A stretch of 64,000 nt of DNA, taken from Lamellibrachia columna. Lineage: Eukaryota > Annelida > Polychaeta > Sabellida > Siboglinidae. This document shows, in pieces, positions 35,763 to 45,667 of the stretch (positions are counted from its first letter, which is position 1; every line of letters begins with the position of its first letter). The DNA is taken from NCBI GenBank assembly GCA_963662155.1, contig OY759261.1:40654496-40718495 (forward strand), read 5' to 3'. Below the pieces are notes generated by a model. That model had not been told where the DNA came from, did no database searches, and saw only the letters and a program-made list of their open reading frames with translations. A program made the position numbers and the translations under genes.

Positions 35763-36225
35763 AACATACACATATACATACATATAAAGATACATACGTA
35801 CATACATACATACATACATACATCTATACAAAGATACAAAGATACATGCATACATACAAACATATACATACATACACATATACATACATACACATATACA
35901 TACAAAGATACATACGTACATACATACATACATGCATATATACATACATACATACATACATACATACATACATACTTACATACATACATACATACATACA
36001 TACATTCATACATACATACATACACGTATACATACATACATACATACATACATACATACATACATACATACATACATACATACATGCATACATACATACA
36101 TACATACATACATTCAGACATACATACATACACGTATACACACATACATACACACATATATACACAGTGCTATTACATACATATGTACATATTTATACAC
36201 ATACATGCATACGTACAATACAACA
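35763..36225. repeat. (ACAT)n microsatellite
   Basis: ATAC units for ~460 bases with occasional CACATATACAT and CGTATACAC interruptions; open frames in both directions are artefacts. Confidence 0.97.
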
Positions 36226-36259
36226 TAAAATACTTCTATTGCGCTAAAAGCGCTCCAAA

Positions 36260-37118
36260 ACAAAATGGGTTAAACAGTTTCTAATCGATAAGCAGCTACA
36301 GTTGTAAACATTTGAATTGGTACGTTGGGCAGCTATGGAGAATAAGCAAGCTTAAACAGATGGGGTTTTAGATTACGACGAAGTGTTTTTATATTTCCTA
36401 CATACTTAACACTAACAAGGAGTGAGTTCAAGAGTTGGTGCAGCAACTGAACAAGCTCAAGTTCCGACATTTGTCTTAACACTGGGAACTAAAATAGATT
36501 AGAATTAGATGGTCGAAGTTGTCTAGGTTGGCTTGCAGTAGTGAGCCGTGAATGTAAATATACTGGTTCCTGCAATGACATAAGATGTGCTAGTGGACTG
36601 AGAGAAACGAGGAGACCGGGTAAACCCCATTTCAATATGTCCTTGAGAGCAACATTATGACAAGGGAAATTGTAATAGTAAATTATACTGCTAAAAAGAG
36701 CAGTTGCAATTGTTTTGGTGACAATATAAGACATGTAATGGCGAATACGACGAAGGTAACCATTGTGATAAAAATAGCAACGACAAGTTTGTGAAATGTG
36801 CTGTCTAAAATGTTAATTATTATCAAAGATGACTCCTAACTTCCGTGCTGAGAAGGCCGGTGTGGAATTCTGATTGGAGTAGTGTAAAGAGTTAAAGCAA
36901 TTGGCCAAGAACCCCGAGGAACGCCACATGAAGTGGCTAGTGCCGCTGAAAAGCAATCAGCTATCTTCAATATTTGGTATATATCAGCTAAGTATAATGA
37001 AAACCAGCTCAGAGCTGTGCCATATATGCCATACCATATTGACAAGCGTTTAATAAGTTATCTAATAGTCACCATACCTTTGTCGATATTTAGAGTAACA
37101 CCATTAGGTACTTTATAG
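36260..37118 (-). mobile_element. L2-like non-LTR fragment lacking its YADD motif (copy 2)
   Basis: Minus strand from right to left: LIKRLSIWYGIYGTALSWF (about 37060), ATSCGVPRGSW (PQGS-type motif, about 36915), TLYTTPI, then directly KLGVIFDNN (about 36830), YLRRIRHYMSYIVTKTIATAL (about 36735) and a C-terminal part shared with 8950-9255. The segment that should carry the catalytic YADD between TLYTTPI and KLGVIFD is absent. It is flanked by ACAT and TACA microsatellites on the two sides. Confidence 0.75.
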
Positions 37119-37127
37119 TGACACCAT

Positions 37128-37600
37128 ACGTATATACATACATACATACATATATACATACATACATACATACATACATACATACATACGTACATACGTA
37201 CGTACATACGTACATACGTACATACGTACATACGTACGTACATACATGCATACATACATACATACATACGTACATACGTACGTACGTACGTACGTACGTA
37301 TATACGTATATACGTACGTACATGCAAAGGAACATACACTTGCACGATTATAATAAGATGATACCTTTGCGAGGTGCATCGCCCGCGAATATATTTATTT
37401 AACATACGTACATACGTACATACGTACATACGTACGTACATACATGCATACATACATACACACATACATACATACATACATACATACATACGTACATACA
37501 TACGTACGTACGTACGTACGTACGTACGTATATACGTACGTACATGCAAAGGAACATACACCCGCGAATATATTTATTTAACACGCCTTTACTGTTATTA
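37128..37600. repeat. (TACA)/(TACG) microsatellite with a duplicated unique segment
   Basis: Two arrays (37130-37320 and 37405-37530) are each followed by CATGCAAAGGAACATACAC and CCCGCGAATATATTTATTTA. Copy 2 lacks ~44 bases found in copy 1 between these markers. The whole ~200-bp block is thus a tandem duplication. Confidence 0.9.
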
Positions 37601-38720
37601 AGAGTTGGGCACTACGTTCTATGTTCAATGTTGTTTCAGTCGATTATCGTTAAGCCTCAGAACAATAAAATTTCCGTATGTCGGCATCGAACGTGCGCAT
37701 GCGGAGAATGGCAATGGGGAACCTTGAAATTGCGTATGGCTGAGTGTCATTACAATAGTGCGGAAGAATGCGGAGAACATGTACCGACAACATGTTTCAA
37801 ACATTAATATTTTATCTTTACGACACAGTAAGTAAACATAGCCCGTGAATCAGGCAAGACGCCCAGCGACAGTGCGACCGAAGGCTTAACTTTGTTATCG
37901 CACGCGCCATTTAGTTCCATCCGGATCAAGAACGTTCGATTCTAGAATGTGTACTGCACCATAGCATCGCACGGCTCATATCAAACCCGTGTGTAATAAT
38001 CAGTTAAAATATATTCTAACCTGGTTTATATCAATATTAAAAATATGTTAATAAATAGTCGTGTAAATTAAATATCCCACCTTCGGAAAAGGATGAACTC
38101 GTCAAATTGTTGACTGAATTGAGAATTAAAGTTGAGATCACAATTTCACAACGGAGGATGAGCGGGGAAGTTAGCCTGTGGTAGCTGAATCGTACCTAAG
38201 CTGGTCGCACGTTATTTGGTATCGATACGCAAAGTGTGAATGTCACTTGCACTGAGCATGAAAATACCGATACATTACAGCAGGCAAAAATCAATAAGAA
38301 CGCATAAAATCTAATGAAACGTTGCTGTAGCATGAGTTTATTATCTGCTGTCAAAGCACACACAAAGCACAACATACGCCCGCATCGCAGCAATTTATCG
38401 ATTTCACATCCACCGAACCATTGACATTATACGGTCCAGTATGACATATGCAAGTTATAAATAAATTAGCAATTACAAGTATCCCGCCGTATCAAACAGT
38501 TTTACTTCAACAGCTGTGCCAGCAGTGTATAGAATATATTGACAAAAATAAACACATGTTGCAATGCAAGTCATTAAATAACATTAAAACAGACTCTACA
38601 CTATTGTTACACGATATCTTCCTATGTATCTAGTATAATGTCGTTTTCTGTATCACTCTATCAACTGGTGGTATGTGGTGTGGGTGCGTGCGTGTACGTG
38701 TGTGTGCCTGGTGTGTGTTT
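37600..38720. repeat. Dispersed repeat D, copy 1 (unexpanded)
   Basis: Aligns with 42310-43260. Landmarks in order: GGGAA(A)C...GAAA(T/C)TG, GTGCGGAAGAATGC, ATGTTTCAAACAT, GGCAAGACGCCCAG, CATTTAGTTCC(A/G)TCCGGATCA, GCGTTCGATTC-type, AGGATGAGC, TCGCACGTT, GAGCATGA, TCGCAG(C/T)(A/C)ATTT. It ends in a GT-rich patch (38668-38720). No gene identified. Confidence 0.8.
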
Positions 38721-38789
38721 GTGTTATTTAGAACATTAGTGTTGTTTAACAAAACGTGGAAGTTATATAATCAGACAGCAATATACATA

Positions 38790-38891
38790 CGTGTTGCAAA
38801 TGGTGTTGTGTTTCATAATAACGTGTTTCGTTTTGTTCTTTTGTTGTTGTTGGAAGTAATTTACTTATTGACTGACTGGCTAGTTGGATGG

Positions 38892-38928
<37 letters not shown>

Positions 38929-39330
38929 CGATATTTTGCTTACTTTTGTCATCCACTTAGTGTGGTTACATAAAGGCTTCCTTAAAGTGGTTTTGGCTTG
39001 CAGTGCATTCGCTAAATTTGTCCCATTTAGTGTGAGATGGAGCAGTGCATTTCTTAATTGGTCATGTGATCGCTTGGATTTTCCATTTCAATTGTCCGCA
39101 GTATTCTTGCGTACGGATCATCCAGTGTGTTCTCTAGAGCCTGTATTAGAATCCACGAATCGCATAAAAATCAGGATCTTTTCGACAGTTGTCCTGAAGA
39201 TAATAAGTTTGGTGTGTCTGCGGGTGGACGCTCTGCAAACTGTTTCAATGCCTGGATTTTCAACACTGGATATCATTTTGTGGGTTTGTGTAGGATACCC
39301 TATATTTATAAAATTTTACTTTCTCAATTT
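38790..39330. repeat. Dispersed repeat B, copy 2, with (GATT)n
   Basis: See copy 1 at 34410. This copy carries a TGATTGATTGAT run at 38893-38930 absent from copy 1, where GGTTGGTTGG is present instead, so the microsatellite grew after copying. Confidence 0.8.
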
Positions 39331-39569
39331 GGTCGGCAACGAGTAAACGTTCTGCTTCTTGTGTAATGTATAATCATCTAACTAATAGTTTGAAAGACTG
39401 ACGTGAAAAAAGTTTTACAACAAATTATATTAAAAATATCATAGAATTACACGCAAATTAATGTCAGGTTTACTTCTGTTGTTGTTATTCTAATTAATGG
39501 AGTGGATTTTCAACAGCACTTGACATTTCTACAATGTCACGCTTTAGAACGACATTTCTTTGTAGAGTG

Positions 39570-39975
39570 ATCCATTGTTGACACGACACAGGTCGTTGCT
39601 AGTGGTTGCGAAGTAGACATCGTCAAACTTATTGGCAATCATCAGTGCAGCAAGAAATACTCCGTTACTATTTCATGAAGATGGGATATGGGGTATGTAG
39701 GCACGAAGGCCAGTCTCATTAAAAAACCTGAATGAAAATACCCAAGTGAACAGTTTTTTTTCTGACCTGCCAAAAGGGAAGTGTAAGACGGCAGTGTTGG
39801 TTTTGCTTTGTACAGATGAAGCATTAAGATGAGAGATGCAACATGGACAATCTTATTAAAATACATGCCTGCTGGTAAAGGTACCATACCAGGGTACACG
39901 GCTGCTGTGACCGGTACAGTGAACAAAGCGTCTCGTCATTAGTGCAGCAGCACACGTATGCCAAGAGCCGTTGTT
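39570..39975. repeat. Dispersed repeat A, copy 2
   Basis: Matches 28480-28885. A ~50-bp piece (GCTAGTGGTTGCGAAGTAGAC and TTATTGGCAATCAT) recurs again at 39968-40025, so its end is duplicated. Confidence 0.8.
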
Positions 39976-40642
39976 AGTGGTTGCGAAGTCAACATTGTCA
40001 ACGTTATTGGCAATCATGAGTGCAGCAACGACGACGTCCGGTGATTGCTGCACTTTCACATTTTGCTATGCAATGATCGCGAAAGGGACGAAATATCTGC
40101 ACAGGCCGCATTTTGAGGTCCCAGTCAATTATTGTAAGCTTATGATAGAAAATATAACTTGGAAGTTGGACGGGATCGTTAAAGACTTTAAATAATATAT
40201 TATAATAAAATATTTTATGTTTTGTTTTAATGGAATTTATTTTCTAATATTGTTTCGGGAAAACCGCCCACCTCGCTTCTGGCCTGCAAACCCATCATTT
40301 TGCTTTGGTGATAATACTAATGTAACAGTTCACTGGCATACGTTTATATATTATGAAAGCAAAAGACCTGATGATTCATCTTGAAATGTGAAGGCAAATG
40401 GTACTTTAACGTTCAAACATGATAATAATTGTATAACTCTGGGAATCATCTATCTTGTAGCTTAGCCGGTATCAATTAAATATTGAAAATAGTGTTACAA
40501 CTCAAGGATACAATAACGACAAAACATTGTAACAAACTTGCCTTATAATTAAAAAAATGTCAAAGATTAAAAAGGCAGATTTGCTAAAATTAATTGCTTT
40601 CCATAATTGTTCGCATTCTGCCTTCAATGTGTCCAGAGAATA
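39976..40642. other. No gene identified
   Basis: Contains the tail of repeat A and, at 40435-40505, a short match to repeat B. A 74-residue open frame (39971-40195) has no recognised domain. Confidence 0.5.
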
Positions 40643-40645
40643 TTA

Positions 40646-40993
40646 AGCCGTGTTCATATGTAATTTTCAGCCGAATTACGATGCCGATCAACTAATTCGG
40701 CTCTGTTCACATACACCGAGTTAAACCGGATTAAACCGCCAACCGAATTAGTGCACCAGAGGGCGTGGTGTGCGGGTCACATGCACTCATACATGCCCTC
40801 TGTCATGCAGCAGCGCCGTCATCGCATAATCAAGGCAAACGGAGCGTTCACATTGGCTAATCCGCATCCTAATCCACCTGTTTTCCCGCATTAGAATTCG
40901 GGTAGCTTAGTGCGGATTAAGGGTGTTCACATTGCGCTACCCGAATTGGGATCCGCTTCCTAATACGGATTAACGTTGTATGTGAAGACGGCC
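40646..40993. mobile_element. Harbinger-like MITE, 348 bp
   Basis: The left end AGCCGTGTTCATATGTAA and the reverse complement of the right end GGCCGTCTTCACATACAA match, with TTA on both outer sides (40643-40645 and 40994-40996), the usual 3-bp target site of PIF/Harbinger elements. Internal blocks GTTCACATTG(G/C)... and (T/C)CCGAATT recur in inverted positions. No coding capacity. Confidence 0.6.
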
Positions 40994-41250
40994 TTAGACT
41001 GGATGCGTTTTTCCCGAAAAGCGAAAACGTAAAACTGAGTAGGCTGAATTCACAAATTGCTGTGAACAAGCTAAACGAGCAGTTATTTGGCTGTTATGAT
41101 ATAAAAACCATGCAATAGCAAGTAAAATGTCTAAGGAAGGATTAGAACTTGAATAATTAATGACTTCAGGTTGTTAGGAGTCTTAGTGGAAAGTTTAATA
41201 AAGAATATATAAACAAGGTAAGACAGCAGCATGAAGCGTACGAGGATCCT

Positions 41251-42150
41251 GAAGTAACCAATCCCTAAGAAGTCACCAATCCCTAAGAAGTCACCAATCC
41301 CTAAGAAGAAACCAATCCCTAAGAAGTAACCAATCCCTAAGAAGTCACCAATCCCTAAGAAGTAACCAATCCCTAAGAAGTCACCAATCCCTAAGAAGTC
41401 ACCAATCCCTAAGAAGTCACCAATCCCTAAGAAGTCACCAATCCCTAAGAAGTCACCAATCCTTAAGAAGACACCAGTCCCTAAGAAGTAACCAATCCCT
41501 AAGAAGTCACCAATCCCTAAGAAGTCACCAATCCCTAAGAAGTAACCAATCCCTAAGAAGTCACCAATCCGTAAGAAGAAACCAATCCCTAAGAAGTAAC
41601 CAATCCCTAAGAAGTCACCAATCCCTAAGAAGTAACCAATCCCTAAGAAGTCACCAATCCCTAAGAAGTAACCAATCCCTAAGACGTCACCAATCCCTAA
41701 GAAGTAACAAATCCCTAAGAAGTCACCAATCCCTAAGAAGTAACCAATCCCTAAGAAGTCACCAATCCCTAAGAAGTAACCAATCCCTAAGAAGTCACCA
41801 ATCCCTAAGACGTCACCAATCCCTAAGAAGTAACCAATCCCTAAGAAGTAACCAATCCCTAAGAAGTCACCAATCCCTAAGAATACACCAATCCCTAAGA
41901 AGTAACCAATCCCTAAGAAGTCACCAATCCCTAAGAAGTCACCAATCCCTAAGAAGTCACCAATCCCTAAGAAGTCACCAATCCCTAAGACGTCACCAAT
42001 CCCTAAGAAGTAACCAATCCCTAAGAAGTCATCAATCCCTAAGAAGTCACCAATCCCTAAGACGTAACCAATCCCTAAGAAGTAACCAATCCCTAAGAAG
42101 TAACCAATCCCTAAGAAGTAACCAATCTCTAAGAAGTAACCAATCCCTAT
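41251..42150. repeat. 18-bp minisatellite, 50 copies
   Basis: Unit GAAGT(C/A)ACCAATCCCTAA, 900 bases, no obvious length changes. Two main unit types differ at one base: GTCACC and GTAACC; rarer ones have GACGTC, GAATAC or GAAGAA. Each unit contains CCCTAA, identical to the animal telomere hexamer. Confidence 0.97.
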
Positions 42151-42189
42151 GGTTTTGAAACCTGGACAATGACTACATTAGAAAATCAA

Positions 42190-43200
42190 TGACACGCCAG
42201 AATGTTCCGAGTGGCGAAGAAACGACGCATGACGTTGTCAACAATTGTTCGTAATTGTCCACGTAAGGTTGACGACAATTGTGATAACTACAAAGGGTAA
42301 TTAGATTGTTCATAGACAGCGGGAAATGGCATTGGGAAACGCGAAACTGTGTAAGGTTGGGTATCACTAAACTGGTATCGCTACACTGGTACCACTACAC
42401 TGGTACCACTACACTGGTACCACTACACTGGTATCACTACACTGGTGTCACTACACTGGTATCACTACACTGGTATCACTACACTGGTATCACTACACTG
42501 GAATCACTACACTGGTACCACTACACTGGTACCACTACACTGGTATCACTACACTGACATCACTACACTGGTATCACTACACTGGTATCACTACACTGGT
42601 ACCACTACACTGGTACCACTACACTGGTATCACTACACTGGTATCACTGCACTGGTGCGGAAGAATGCTAAGAAAACTGAACAACAATAATGTTTCAAAC
42701 ATATATAGTTTATTTTACGGCATAGAAAGCAAGCCTAGCACACGATTTAGGCAAGACGCCCAGGAACAGAGAGGCTGGGCGGCTTCACTTCGTCAACGCA
42801 TGCACCATTTAGTTCCGTCCGGATCACAAGCGTTCGATTCAACAATGTGTATTGCACCACAGAGATCACAATTTCGCTTCTCAACCGTTATTTTGTATCG
42901 ATTCTCAACCCAGGATGAGCTGTGAAGTGAGCTTGTGGCAGCAGAATCGTACGTTCTCTCGTCGCACGTTCTTTTGTATCGACGCGCTAAGCATGAATGC
43001 TACTTGCAGTGAGCATGACGATGCCTAGAAACTACCACAGGCAAAATCAATGAGAACACATCACATCTAATCAATCGTCGCGGTAGCACGAGTTAGTATT
43101 AACTGTGATAGCACACACAAACCACACAATACATCCGCATCGCAGTCATTTGTCGATTCCATTTATTCCTATCAAATTTAGCTTGCATATTCACCTAATG
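42190..43200. repeat. Dispersed repeats C and D, second copies (expanded)
   Basis: Positions 42222-42320 match repeat C and 42310-43200 match repeat D copy 1. The D copy is interrupted by the 14-bp array (42362-42656) and ends in the 9-bp array (from about 43200). An 86-residue frame at 42665-42925 is not conserved in copy 1 and is not called. Confidence 0.8.
42362..42656. repeat. 14-bp minisatellite, ~21 copies
   Basis: Unit ACTGGTATCACTAC, with TACC, TGTC, AATC and CATC variants. Three units make 42 bases, so long frames with a 14-residue repeat appear in every + frame. Confidence 0.97.
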
Positions 43201-43855
43201 GTGCGTGCGTACGTGCGTGCGCGACAGGAGCGTGGTGTGTGTGATGTGCGCGGTGTGTGCGGTGTGTGTGGTGTGTGTGGTGTGTGTTGTGAGTGCGGTA
43301 TGTGCGGTGTGTGCGGTGTGTGCGGTGAGTGCGGTGTGTGTGTGGTGTGTGCGGTGTGTGTGGTGTGTGCGGTGTGTGCGGTGTGTGCGGTGTGTGCGGT
43401 GTGTGCGGTGTTTGCGGTGTGTGCTGTGTTTGTTGTGTGTGCGGTGTGTGTGCGGTGAGTGCGGTGTGTGAGTGCGGTATGTGCGGTGTGTGCGGTGTGT
43501 GCGGTGTGTGCGGTGAGTGCGGTGTGTGTGGTGTGTGTGCGGTGTGTGTGGTGTGTGCGGTGTGTGCGGTGTGTGCGGTGTGTGCGGTGTGTGCGGTGTG
43601 TGCGGTGTGTGTGCGGTGTGTGCGGTGTTTGCGGTGTGTGTTGTGTGTGTTGTGTGTGTGTGGTGTGTGTGGTGTGTGCGGTGTGTGCGGTGTGTGCGGT
43701 GAGTGCGGTGAGTGCGGTGTGTGTGGTGTGTGCGGTGTGTGCGGTGTGTGCGGTGTGTGCGGTGTGTGTTGTGTGTATTGTGTGTGTGTGTGTGGTGTGT
43801 GTGGTGTGTGCGGTGTGTGCGGTGTGTGCGGTGTTTGCGGTGTGTGTTGTGTGTG

Positions 43856-43901
<46 letters not shown>

Positions 43902-44752
43902 TGGTGTGTGCGGTGTGTGCGGTGTGTGCGGTGAGTGCGGTGAGTGCGGTGTGTGTGGTGTGTGCGGTGTGTGCGGTGTGTGCGGTGTGTGCGGTGAGTG
44001 CGGTGTGTGTGTGGTGTGTGCGGTTAGTGCGGTGTGTGCGGTGTGTGCGATGTGTGTGCGGTGTGTGCGGTGTGTGCTGTGTGTGTGGTGTGTGTGGTGT
44101 GTGTGGTGTGTGCGGTGTGTGCGGTGTGTGCGGTATGTGCGATGTGTGCGGTGCGTGCGGTGTGTGCGGTGTGTGTGCGGTGTGTGCGGTGTGTGGTGTG
44201 TGTGTGTGGTGTGCGTGGTGTGTGTGGTGTGTGTGGTGTGCGTGGTGTGTGTGGTGTGTGTGGTGTGTGTGGTGTGTGCGGTGTGTGCGGTGTGTGCGGT
44301 ATGTGCGATGTGTGCGGTGCGTGCGGTGTGTGCGGTGTGTGTGCGGTGTGTGCGGTGTGTGGTGTGTGTGTGTGGTGTGCGTGGTGTGTGTGGTGTGTGT
44401 GGTGTGCGTGGTGTGTGCGGTGTGTGTTGTGTGTGCGGTGTGTGCGGTGTGTGCGGTGTGTGCGGTGTGTGCGGTGAGAGCGGTGTGTGCTATGTATGTG
44501 GTGTGTGTGATGTGTGCGGTGTGTGTGGTGTGTGCGGTGAGTGCGGTGTGTGCGGTGTGTGCGGTGAGTGTGGTGTGTGCGGTGTCTGCGGTGTGTGCGT
44601 GGTGCGTGCGTGGTGCGTGCGGTGTGTGCGTGGTGCGTGCGGTGTGTGCGGTGTGTGCGGTGTGTGCGGTGTGTGCGGTGTGTGTGGTGCTGTGCGGTGC
44701 GGTGCGATGCGATGCGGTGCGGTGTGGTGCGGTGAGGTGTTGTGTGGTGAGA
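43200..44752. repeat. 9-bp minisatellite (GTGTGCGGT)n, ~1.5 kb
   Basis: Units GTGTGCGGT, with GTGTGTGGT, GAGTGCGGT and GTGTTTGCGGT variants, one (GT)n stretch at 43855-43893, and a 5-bp GCGGT-like end (44690-44745). Blocks of ~180 bases recur (for example 44130-44215 and 44305-44390 are near identical), showing higher-order duplication. The 9-bp period keeps frames of up to 448 residues open (VCAVCAVC), which I regard as non-genic. Confidence 0.95.
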
Positions 44753-45345
44753 GGTTGTCGAATTTCAGTGCTACCAGAACGCGCAAACAGTCCATTAGTT
44801 TTTGAGGAAGATCAACTTATGAACAATCAGATCTGACAATTCATTCGTTGGTAACTAATTTGGTGGAACATATTAGTAAGTCACGTTTTCTTTGCTCGGG
44901 AAAGCGATCTCATGTTTACGCTGTATTTTTTGGTATGTCATTGTAGGTTCTAATTCTATCGTGTTGCTGTGCGCTGTATTTTCTGGTATGCCATTGTAGA
45001 CTCTAACTCTATCGTGTTGCTGTGCGTGGAATTTCCTTGTTAGTCATCATACGATGTTCCTGTATAATTTTTTGGTTAGCTGTGATTCTTGTTTGTCGAT
45101 TTACGATTGTATTCTTGTTAGCCGCCGTGCACAGTAGTTTCTTGTATGTGTGTTTCTATGCCATCGTCGACAGCACTATGCAAATGCAAATGCACAAACA
45201 CAGCTGAGTAAACGATAACATATGGGATTACCTCCATAGACAATACCACCCTTAGACAACCCCCCCACGACATTGTTAATCCGGCCCTGCAAACCAGAGA
45301 GGGAAAGGATTATTCTGACAAGAAGCGTATTTAGCACATTCCAAA
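44753..45345. other. No gene identified; 3' flank of the minus-strand gene
   Basis: A ~50-bp unit (GCTGTATTTT(T/C)TGGTATG(T/C)CATTGTAG...TCTATCGTGTTGCTGTGCG) is tandemly doubled at 44920-45027. Positions 45300-45345 match the 3' flank of copy 1. Confidence 0.6.
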
Positions 45346-45567
45346 CTAATTCAACATCAGTTCGACTTCACATAGTGATCTCACTGGCCCGTATCGGCCG
45401 AAGACGCGCACAATGACGTAGTCACTGCCTCGTATGTTGTTGCCACAGGCGAAGGAGCAGACAGTGGCGCCTTCTACTGGTGGTTCTGTCTTCGTCACCT
45501 GACACCGCATGAAGTAGCCGTCGAACGGGCCGGCGTTGAGCGGCTTCTCCTCCGTATAGACGTGAAC
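45346..45567 (-). CDS. Exon 4 of copy 2 (222 nt with stop)
   Basis: Acceptor GTACAG precedes 45567; TAG at 45348-45346. Same length as exon 4 of copy 1. Cysteines: MRC, TVC, FAC, SLC; the RGC cysteine is replaced (TGT to AGT). Confidence 0.8.
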   Translation of the reverse strand, partial: VHVYTEEKPLNAGPFDGYFMRCQVTKTEPPVEGATVCSFACGNNIRGSDYVIVRVFGRYGPVRSLCEVELMLN

Positions 45568-45581
45568 CTGTACAACGCATT

Positions 45582-45667
<86 letters not shown>

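Noticed and set aside
35573..36284. Long frames rich in YVCM or HTYI on both strands
   Set aside because: Translation of (ACAT)n; the same holds for the frames at 2147-2467, 6495-6960, 37128-37600, 45700-46050 and 52089-52378.
41251..42150. Possible CRISPR-like array (50 short repeats)
   Set aside because: Units are contiguous 18-mers with no spacers; it is a minisatellite in animal DNA.
43329..44836. Open frames of 201-448 residues with CGVCGVC, CAVCAVC or VRCVRC repeats
   Set aside because: They follow from a 9-bp G/T minisatellite that keeps three frames open at once; no start context, splice sites or non-repetitive domain.
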